From positions 20,121 through 84,120 of the forward strand of contig JAGAYI010000041.1 of assembly GCA_017940545.1 (NCBI GenBank): 64,000 nucleotides of DNA. Direction: 5' to 3'. Source of the DNA: Prevotella sp. (GTDB lineage: Bacteria > Bacteroidota > Bacteroidia > Bacteroidales > Bacteroidaceae). A program made the translations under genes and the position numbers. Below are positions 25,775-31,391 of the stretch, in pieces (the stretch's first letter is position 1; every line of letters starts with the position of its first letter). The notes beneath the pieces are model-generated. The model was not told where the DNA came from, made no database searches, and saw nothing but the letters and a program-made list of their open reading frames with translations.

Positions 25775-25923
25775 GGCTGTTCCTCCTTTCCTTCTTTTTT
25801 CTCGTTGTCGTCGTTATCCTTGCGGAAGACGTTGACAATGGCCATTATTAACTCGTACAGAGGTTTGATGTACTTTAACAATTCCCATACTTGCTTGATG
25901 CTGAAAAGAAAAATTTTTTTCAT
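25771..25923 (-). CDS. Small 50-residue cassette protein
   Basis: Reads MKKIFLFSIKQVWELLKYIK and continues PLYELIMAIVNVFRKDNDDN to a charged EKKEGKEEQP tail. It has an amphipathic or membrane-associating first half and an acidic/basic tail. Translationally coupled to the P5-like gene (stop and start share ATGA), so its expression is plausible. Position and form recall small holin-like partners of lysozymes, but that is inference. Confidence 0.55.
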   Translation of the reverse strand: MKKIFLFSIKQVWELLKYIKPLYELIMAIVNVFRKDNDDNEKKEGKEEQP

Positions 25924-25948
25924 TGTTTGATTGTTTAAAAAGTTATTA

Positions 25949-28438
25949 TTAAATGATTTTCTTGTACTCGCCCCGCTTGCCAGAGGGTTTCACCCATTTC
26001 TTTTCTTTCCATCGGTTGATTTGCGAAAAAGCAGCCTTATTCGACAATGAAAAGATTTCCGAAACTTTTTTCACATTGAAACATCTTGGCAGTTTGTTGT
26101 ACAACTCGCTATTAAGAGTCTGGCGCACGCGCGGCTGAAAATCCTTGGCTTGGTTTTCCAGCGCCTGCCGCACCATTTCACCATACTGGCGAATCTGCAT
26201 GTAGTAGATGAAATCGCCCATGAGCCTTGCAAATTCGAGTGTTTTCTTTGTGATGGGCACCTCAAGCGGCTGGCCCTGCTGCTGCATGGCCTCCAGCCTG
26301 TCAATGTTATCAAGCACGGCGTAAACCAGTCCGTAGCGCACAATGTACATGGGCACGCGCTTGCGGAAGTAGTCGGCCACCACGTCGTTGTTCATTTCTG
26401 CCTCGCGCGTCATGTCGGCGCACCATGCGTAAGCCTCGTCCACAAGCTTCTGGCAATGCAGTTGGCCGTGCAGAGCCTCCAGCCTGTAGCCCCAGGCACG
26501 CAGTCGCGCCTCCGACTCGTGTTCGCGCATGGGTGGCTTGGGGTCAAGCATTTCAAAGTTTCGGCTTGGCATGACGAACAGCGCCAGTCGCGTCACCAGA
26601 CCGTCAAGCACGGTGCCAGGCTTGATTTTTCGCTGCATGGCGTCGGGCGTGCCCGTGATGACCTGATTCCAGTTCACCTGATACAGTCCGTTGGCACTCT
26701 GGTTGTTGGCATAGTCAACACCTGCCTCCTCGTTCTGGAACGACTTGCACTCCAAGTCCAGCTTGCCTGCCCAGCTGCCTGTCTGCACGCGCAGGGCGGT
26801 GGCCAGCTCACTTTCGAAGGTGAACAGGTGCAGGTGAACTTCCTCGCCGTCAATGAGCTCCTTGGCATCGCGCAGACGCGCGTAAAGCATGGCGTTCGAC
26901 AGCGTTGAGGGCACATAGCGTATGACGGGGTGCTTGATTTCCTGAGCGGCCTCCTTGGCTTTCTTCGAACTCGTCTCGCGCTGCAGGCGGTCTTCCTTGT
27001 ACTGCTGCTCCCACTCGCGCCCTGCCTTGTCAGCCGACTTCATGGCCTCCATAATGAGTTTGTCGAGCTTCACGGCAAACGACTTGCCGCTGGCGGCATC
27101 GCCCAGAATATAGACCAGGAACGACAGCCGGCGCTGCTCGCCGTCGTAGTGCAGCCACCAGCAGCGCGTCAGGTACGTGCCGAGCATGGCCAGTCCTGCG
27201 AGTGCTGCTCCCATTTTTGATTCATCAGGAACCGATGCGCACACATCTCGTAGGGGGTCATTAAGTACACCTTGCAGCCGCTTCCACCACTTTCGGTAAT
27301 CGATTCCAATTCCATCTTCAGCATGACCGTTTCCACCGCCCAGTTTGTCTGCACCGGTGCCTCCCGCTGCGCCTCCTTCAGTCGTTCCGCACGCGGAAAG
27401 ATTTTTAAGTATTGCCCTGATTCTTGGGGGCATGAAGGGTGCCATTTTGTATGCACAAGCCGAAGCACATATTTGCTTGACTTCAGCGTCAGGAAGTCCA
27501 CAATAGTCAATGACCCGTAGCAGTTCGTCCGCATTGTTATCAGTGATATACCTGAGTCGGTTAGCCATTGATAGCACCTTTGTATGACGTTCGCCAGTAA
27601 CGGGATGTCCCCCCTCGAGACGCCAGTATTCAGCAACGATATCCTTAAACGGAATTCCCTTAAACGTTGGTTCACCATCTTCGTTTGTCTCTAATCCAGA
27701 TTCAGTTTGTTCAGTAGCTCCCTGTGCGTGCGGTTCACCTTGTCCCACAGCTGCAGCAACATTTCCGTCAGCAGTTTTATTGGATACAGGAGTATAAACA
27801 CTATTAACAGCAGCACCATGGCTGTTCCCGTGGCGATAAGCATCGCCAAATTTCTTGTCGTATTCATCATTTTGATATTCAAAAATTTCGTTGTTTATAT
27901 ACAGTATGTCTTCGCTTGTAGGGCAGAACGAGCCGCGACTGCTGTCCTTGCACGCCTCGTCGGGCTTGAAGCCCAGCGCGTCGGCCAGCCGCCGCTGGTT
28001 GTCGGCCAGGTTGCCCACCTCGGGGTCGGCCTTGGCCACTATGCGCAGCCCGTGCTGGCTGGGCGTGACGTGCACCAGCAAGATGTCGAAACGCCCGATG
28101 TAGTGAGTTATAAGCTGCTCATACGTTGCCCGCGGGTCTTCCACGTCGTCCAGGTCGAGCATGTAGAGCCCGTTCAGGATGACGTTCTCCTGCCGCCGCC
28201 ACGTGTCTTCCTCGCCGTGAGCACTAATGCTCGGGGTGATGTCGCCCGCCATGAAGACAAACAGGGGTAGCCGGCGCTTCAGGTCGCCCAGCCGCTGCTT
28301 GCGGTCGGGCGCGTCGGGCTTCACTATGCGTATCTCATCGTGAATGGCGCGCACGTGCGCGTCGTGTGTCAGCCGTTGCCAGTCTTCTTCTGTGCACGGG
28401 CGGCATCCAGTAAAAATTGCTTGTTGATAGTAAAACAT
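25949..28438 (-). CDS. VirE_N / DUF3987 primase-helicase-like protein
   Basis: An 829-residue protein. Residues 1-200 match the BT4734-type VirE N-terminal domain, related to archaeo-eukaryotic primases: ITPSISAHG, LDLDDVEDPRATYEQL, LVHVTPSQHGLRIVAKAD, SRGSFCPTSEDILYIN. A low-complexity linker (about 200-255) follows. Residues 260-780 carry DUF3987, an SF3-like helicase/ATPase module with P-loop-like YILGDAASGKSFAVKLDKL. A C-terminal winged-helix-like segment ends SNKAAFSQINRWKEKKWVKPSGKRG. Likely copies or processes cassette or phage DNA; activity untested. The linker DNA also encodes a membrane-protein frame (27691-27882). Its start overlaps the previous gene by about 70 bp. Confidence 0.8.
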   Translation of the reverse strand: MFYYQQAIFTGCRPCTEEDWQRLTHDAHVRAIHDEIRIVKPDAPDRKQRLGDLKRRLPLFVFMAGDITPSISAHGEEDTWRRQENVILNGLYMLDLDDVEDPRATYEQLITHYIGRFDILLVHVTPSQHGLRIVAKADPEVGNLADNQRRLADALGFKPDEACKDSSRGSFCPTSEDILYINNEIFEYQNDEYDKKFGDAYRHGNSHGAAVNSVYTPVSNKTADGNVAAAVGQGEPHAQGATEQTESGLETNEDGEPTFKGIPFKDIVAEYWRLEGGHPVTGERHTKVLSMANRLRYITDNNADELLRVIDYCGLPDAEVKQICASACAYKMAPFMPPRIRAILKNLSACGTTEGGAAGGTGADKLGGGNGHAEDGIGIDYRKWWKRLQGVLNDPLRDVCASVPDESKMGAALAGLAMLGTYLTRCWWLHYDGEQRRLSFLVYILGDAASGKSFAVKLDKLIMEAMKSADKAGREWEQQYKEDRLQRETSSKKAKEAAQEIKHPVIRYVPSTLSNAMLYARLRDAKELIDGEEVHLHLFTFESELATALRVQTGSWAGKLDLECKSFQNEEAGVDYANNQSANGLYQVNWNQVITGTPDAMQRKIKPGTVLDGLVTRLALFVMPSRNFEMLDPKPPMREHESEARLRAWGYRLEALHGQLHCQKLVDEAYAWCADMTREAEMNNDVVADYFRKRVPMYIVRYGLVYAVLDNIDRLEAMQQQGQPLEVPITKKTLEFARLMGDFIYYMQIRQYGEMVRQALENQAKDFQPRVRQTLNSELYNKLPRCFNVKKVSEIFSLSNKAAFSQINRWKEKKWVKPSGKRGEYKKII
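27691..27882 (-). CDS. Overprinted 63-residue membrane protein frame (candidate)
   Basis: Lies wholly within the VirE_N/DUF3987 gene on the same strand in another frame. It reads MNIKMMNTTRNLAMLIATGT, then a strong transmembrane span (AMVLLLIVFILLYPIKLL) and an amphipathic tail (WDKVNRTHRELLNKLNLD). It coincides with the poorly constrained linker of the host protein. That it looks like a sensible small membrane protein could be chance; low confidence that it is expressed. Confidence 0.25.
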   Translation of the reverse strand: MNIKMMNTTRNLAMLIATGTAMVLLLIVFILLYPIKLLTEMLLQLWDKVNRTHRELLNKLNLD

Positions 28439-28962
28439 TGGTAAAGGGATTGGAATTGTTTTAATGCGTTTTGTTCAATAGTCTGCCCCTCGGTGGCGAC
28501 GGGCAGCGAGAGTGAAATCTCCACCCGTGCGCTGTCAGCCCGGTACCACACGCGCAGGGACTCCTTGTCCCACAGCATGCGGTCTTTCTTGCGCGGCCTG
28601 ACGGGCTTCGCCTTGCTCCCGAAGCCGTCCAGGAAACCGTCTAACTGCTGTTGCAGGGTAGAGGCGGCCACGGGGTCGTCCGCGTCGCACATCAGGTGTG
28701 CGCAGAGCTTCGGACGCGTCCCCTGTGTCTCGTAGAACTGTGAATTACCCTGACGCTTGATGACCTTCTTCTGCGGTTGCCCTTCGCCCTGGGCCCTGAA
28801 CTCAATGTCGCCGCCGGCATAGATGGTTGCCGTGCCGCGCACCTTCTTGGGGGTCATCATCGCCACTTGTGTGTCTTGTTTCTTCTTGTCCATAACTGTT
28901 ATTTTTTTCGGTTCTGACTTTTCTTCGTTTTCCACTTTCTCCGTTTCTACGTTAAGGTTCAT
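28369..28962 (-). CDS. Cassette protein of unknown function (197 residues)
   Basis: Not recognised. It begins MNLNVETEKVENEEKSEPKK, is rich in lysine and glutamate for 40 residues, then has a folded-looking part with GTATIYAGGDIEFRAQGEGQPQKKV, AHLMCDADDPVAASTLQQQLDGFLDGFG and SARVEISLSLPVATEGQ. No membrane span. Its first nine codons are one of the four 27-bp repeat copies, so the start codon lies within an inverted repeat (28936-29070) that could hide it in mRNA. It overlaps the following primase-like gene by about 70 bp, implying coupled expression. Confidence 0.6.
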   Translation of the reverse strand: MNLNVETEKVENEEKSEPKKITVMDKKKQDTQVAMMTPKKVRGTATIYAGGDIEFRAQGEGQPQKKVIKRQGNSQFYETQGTRPKLCAHLMCDADDPVAASTLQQQLDGFLDGFGSKAKPVRPRKKDRMLWDKESLRVWYRADSARVEISLSLPVATEGQTIEQNALKQFQSLYQCFTINKQFLLDAARAQKKTGNG

Positions 28963-29070
28963 AAATTCAGCGTTTTACGGTGAATTTTTTTTAATAATAT
29001 ATATATTATTAATTTTCAGGTGTCACTTTTTTTCTACGGAAAAATGAACCTTATCGTAGAAACGGAGAAA
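28936..29070. repeat. Inner inverted repeat with central AT palindrome
   Basis: 27-bp arms (28936-28962 and 29044-29070, one mismatch) flank 81 bp whose centre, 28991-29012, is a perfect 22-bp A/T-only palindrome. The left arm includes the start codon of the 197-residue gene. Confidence 0.85.
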
Positions 29071-29098
29071 GAGAAAACGTAGATTTCTGACGTTTTTT

Positions 29099-29431
29099 TT
29101 AATGTTCACGAACAGGGATATATAGCGGTTCCCAACTGACCAGGTTGACCTCAGTCTGGTAGTGCGTCACCCCCTGCTGGTCGGTATATTCGCGTTTGTT
29201 GAACATCAGCCGCACGAAGTAGCTGCACCACACTCTGACGGTTTTGTTCACAGTCACGTCCATTTCCAGCGCGTCGGCCTGCTCCTGCACCGCCTCGGCG
29301 TAAATCACGTCCTTGCCCGCGCGCAGCGTCACGCCGATGCTCTTAAACACCTTTTGCTCGTTGGTACGGCTGTCGGTGTACTGCCTCTGGCTCATGCTGC
29401 CAATTTTCTCGATTCTTGCAATAATTTCCAT
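29099..29431 (-). CDS. Small cassette protein, possibly OB-fold single-strand DNA-binding
   Basis: A 110-residue protein: MEIIARIEKIGSMSQRQYTD, then KVFKSIGVTLRAGKDVIYAEAVQEQADALE, VNKTVRVWCSYFVRLMFNKREY and TEVNLVSWEPLYIP. The beta-rich pattern with a late NLVSWEPL resembles SSB-like OB folds, and it is the first gene of an operon with a primase-like protein, which fits. Not a confident family match. Its promoter TATCTTTG is at 29498-29505. Confidence 0.5.
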   Translation of the reverse strand: MEIIARIEKIGSMSQRQYTDSRTNEQKVFKSIGVTLRAGKDVIYAEAVQEQADALEMDVTVNKTVRVWCSYFVRLMFNKREYTDQQGVTHYQTEVNLVSWEPLYIPVREH

Positions 29432-29497
29432 AATCTTTTCTTTTTTTTAAGTGTTAATCAATTCACGAATTTTTTGCGGAATGGCCATTTCCAGCCG

Positions 29498-29505
29498 CAA
29501 AGATA
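29498..29505 (-). promoter_or_regulatory. -7 promoter box of leftward cassette operon
   Basis: TATCTTTG on the minus strand followed by C, 67 bp before the ATG at 29431. It is divergent from the rightward promoter 80 bp away. Confidence 0.6.
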
Positions 29506-29538
29506 GGGCGGAAAGTGCTAACAAACAAAAAAAAAAAA

Positions 29539-29586
29539 ACGTTAACCAAAGTGACGTTATGTTAAGCGTTACGATTTATTAACGTA
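29539..29586. promoter_or_regulatory. ACGTTA motif cluster between divergent cassette promoters
   Basis: ACGTTA at 29539 and 29554, GCGTTA at 29566 and TACGTT (reverse) at 29581-29586. Could be operators or origin iterons; short motifs, so tentative. Confidence 0.3.
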
Positions 29587-29592
29587 TATTTG
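29585..29592 (+). promoter_or_regulatory. -7 promoter box of rightward cassette operon
   Basis: TATATTTG followed by CAC, 11 bp before the small ORF at 29603. Confidence 0.55.
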
Positions 29593-29602
29593 CACTCACG
29601 CT

Positions 29603-29758
29603 ATGTTTGAGACGTTTTTCGACACGCTGCCCGCCCTGTTTCTGGTAGGCGATTTCCGCTGGGCGTTCGTTGCCCACGCGGCACTTTTCGGTGCCGCCGC
29701 GTTTGCGGCAGGCTACTGGTACGGGTGCCGCCGCGAGCGCCGGAAAAGGGCGAAGTAA
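29603..29758 (+). CDS. Small 51-residue membrane protein (candidate)
   Basis: ATG to TAA frame reading MFETFFDTLPALFLVGDFRW, then a span AFVAHAALFGAAAFAAGYWYG and a basic end CRRERRKRAK. It has the form of a single-span small membrane protein with a positive cytoplasmic tail. It lies directly behind a good -7 box, possibly leaving almost no leader. The GC-rich region favours chance frames, so moderate to low confidence. Confidence 0.4.
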   Translation: MFETFFDTLPALFLVGDFRWAFVAHAALFGAAAFAAGYWYGCRRERRKRAK

Positions 29759-30035
29759 GCCCCGAAATGTTAAAAATGCTTTAAAACGAACGTTTTTCGC
29801 CTCTTTATTTCACCGTCCCCCAGCTTCTTCGTAATTTTGCACCGAGCCAGCCAAGGCCACGCCCCCACGTGCACGCGAAGTGCCGTTTCGCCCCAAGGGA
29901 GGTGCCGTTTCGCTGCAGGAAATGTGACGCACCACTTGGCGGAAACCCCGGCTCTTCGGGAGGCTGACAGCCCGAGGTGGCTCAAACGAGAGAGAATTGT
30001 TTTCAGGATTTTATTAACTAAAAATTTTTACAACT
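29759..30035. other. Intergenic GC-rich region with small hairpins
   Basis: No supported gene. GTGCCGTTTCGC occurs twice (29879 and 29902 area), and CCCCGGCTCTTCGGG can fold. May be a structured leader of the HU-like gene at 30036. Confidence 0.35.
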
Positions 30036-30590
30036 ATGGCAGCAACACAACAGATTCAGATGCGCATCAATCTTCGCGCAAACAGTAACAGGAAGAGCGA
30101 CTTCTTCGGCCGACTCTACCCCTACATTGACCGCAACGGCACGCTGGACACCCGCGGCTTCTGCAAACACATGTCCGAGCACAACACCATCTATGACCGT
30201 AGCATCGTAGAGGGTGTCATGACCACCATGCAGGGCTGTCTCGTGGAACTGCTCTCGCAGGGTGTGGGCGTCAAGCTGACGGGCATAGGCACCTTCTACC
30301 CCACGGTGCAGAGCGTGCCGGGCGGTGCCGAAAGTGTGGAGGAGGCTCAGACGCTGGGCGCCGACAACCTGGTGCAGGGCGTGCACGTGCGCTTCCGCCC
30401 CGACGGCACGAAGCTCGACGACATCACCTCGAAGAGCATGAAGAAGAACTGTGCCCTCACGCTGCACATGCTGCAGGTGGAGGACGGTACGACGACTGGC
30501 GCGGACGGCAAGGAACGCAAGAAGTACAAGTACCTGCCCATCAGCAAGTACGAACAGCAGGCCGACCCCGACCCAGAGCCGGAGCCCTAA
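30036..30590 (+). CDS. HU-family DNA-binding protein
   Basis: A 184-residue Bacteroidota HU-like protein. It has a helical N-terminus (YIDRNGTLDTRGFCKHMSEHNTIYDRSIVEGVMTTMQGCLVELLSQG), the HU core VGVKLTGIGTFYPTV, then VHVRFRPDGTKLDDITSK, and a Pro/Glu-rich end. Such proteins bend or coat DNA; relatives usually lie beside lysozyme/amidase and VirE_N genes in Bacteroidales, as here. A terminator-like hairpin (30592-30620) follows immediately. Confidence 0.82.
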   Translation: MAATQQIQMRINLRANSNRKSDFFGRLYPYIDRNGTLDTRGFCKHMSEHNTIYDRSIVEGVMTTMQGCLVELLSQGVGVKLTGIGTFYPTVQSVPGGAESVEEAQTLGADNLVQGVHVRFRPDGTKLDDITSKSMKKNCALTLHMLQVEDGTTTGADGKERKKYKYLPISKYEQQADPDPEPEP

Positions 30591-30620
30591 ACGAAGCCCC
30601 TCCGGGGGCTTTCGTTTTCT
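30590..30620 (+). terminator. Terminator-like hairpin after HU gene
   Basis: AACGAAGCCCC pairs with GGGGCTTTCGTT around a short loop, followed by TTCTCTCTT. The downstream gene would then need read-through. Confidence 0.6.
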
Positions 30621-30627
30621 CTCTTAG

Positions 30628-30638
30628 AAAGGAGGTGA
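30628..30638 (+). promoter_or_regulatory. Perfect Shine-Dalgarno sequence
   Basis: AAAGGAGGTGA is fully complementary to the 16S rRNA 3' end consensus, with GGAGG ending 6 bp before the ATG at 30642. Rare in Bacteroidota and suggestive of foreign origin. Confidence 0.8.
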
Positions 30639-30641
30639 ACG

Positions 30642-30842
30642 ATGATAAAGAATGTACGCGCATATACAGCAATAGCGATGCTGGCCTCGGGAGTGGGGCT
30701 GAGCGTGGCAGGCTTCATTGCCCCGCCTTTCGGGGAAATCAGCGACTCGGTGCTGTGGTTCTTCGCCCAGTGCTTGATGTATGCAGGCACAGCCTTAGGC
30801 ATCGACGTCATGGTGGATTACAAATTGTCTCGACGTTCATAA
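30642..30842 (+). CDS. Small holin-like membrane protein
   Basis: A 66-residue protein with two hydrophobic segments, AIAMLASGVGLSVAGFIAPP and VLWFFAQCLMYAGTALGIDVM, then VDYKLSRRS. Two spans, short length and a basic tail fit phage holins or related small membrane proteins, but no family is recognised. The late '(V/I)DY' plus basic end resembles the tiny proteins at 43 kb. Preceded by a perfect Shine-Dalgarno and followed by the right inverted repeat with its terminator. Confidence 0.6.
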   Translation: MIKNVRAYTAIAMLASGVGLSVAGFIAPPFGEISDSVLWFFAQCLMYAGTALGIDVMVDYKLSRRS

Positions 30843-30891
30843 AGGTTCTCATTTTCATATTACTTTAGTCTTTTTGGTTACATGTTAGAGT

Positions 30892-30968
30892 TGCGGCCGC
30901 CTGTGAAGGTGGCCGCACTTGTTTTCTCCGTTTTCTATTTCTCCGTTTCTACGATAAGGTTCATATTG
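30892..30968. repeat. Right 77-bp inverted repeat of the cassette
   Basis: Inverted copy of 24868-24944 (75 of 77). It includes the GGCCGC/GGCCGCAC hairpin with trailing TTGTTTTC that ends the rightward operon, and the fourth copy of the 27-bp motif (30938-30964). Confidence 0.9.
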
Positions 30969-31364
30969 TTTCCAATCATTCGTGGACAGGCCACATTTGT
31001 GGCCGGTGCCAGCTGGGGACAGGTAGGTAACCAGAACATTGGTAACTACATGTATCTGGCTCCTATGAGCTATGGCAGCTACTACTACAACTTCGGCAAC
31101 CAGCTGGGCTCCGATGCCGACCAGACGGTCACCGTGCCGCTCAAGGCCGGCGAGCATCGAATACTCCTGTGGAACGGTGGTGCACAGTCCATGTTCATGA
31201 ACAGCCTGCACTTCGATGCCGGTGCAACCGGCATCGGGAGCCTTACCCCAGCCCTCTCCCAAGGAGAAGGGGCTTGGTACACCCTCGACGGACGTAAAGT
31301 GGTAAAAGGTGCATTGCTAAAGGGCATCTACATCTACAACGGAAAAAAGATAATCATCAAATAA
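30969..31364 (+). pseudogene. Headless secreted protein gene (C-terminal fragment)
   Basis: An open frame enters straight from the inverted repeat: ATFVAGASWGQVGNQNIGNYMYLAP, GSDADQTVTVPLKAGEHRILLWNGG, ending in the secretion-type tail WYTLDGRKVVKG ... GIYIYNGKKIIIK. The fold suggests a carbohydrate-binding beta-sandwich. The start, signal peptide and upstream domains are missing and were not found to the left of the cassette. Part of the fragment (GSLTPALSQGEG) is encoded by a CCCTCTCC-type repeat often seen as inserted DNA. Read as a gene truncated at the cassette's right boundary. Confidence 0.65.
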
Positions 31365-31391
31365 TTCAATAACTCAATATCTAAAACTTTA

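Noticed and set aside
26150-26908. 252-residue plus-strand frame
   Set aside because: Antisense to the DUF3987 coding region; histidine/valine/leucine-rich shadow typical of GC-rich coding DNA.
27169-27678. 169-residue frame on the minus strand inside the primase/helicase gene
   Set aside because: Overlaps the conserved DUF3987 part, has no domain-like pattern, and the host frame carries clear family motifs.
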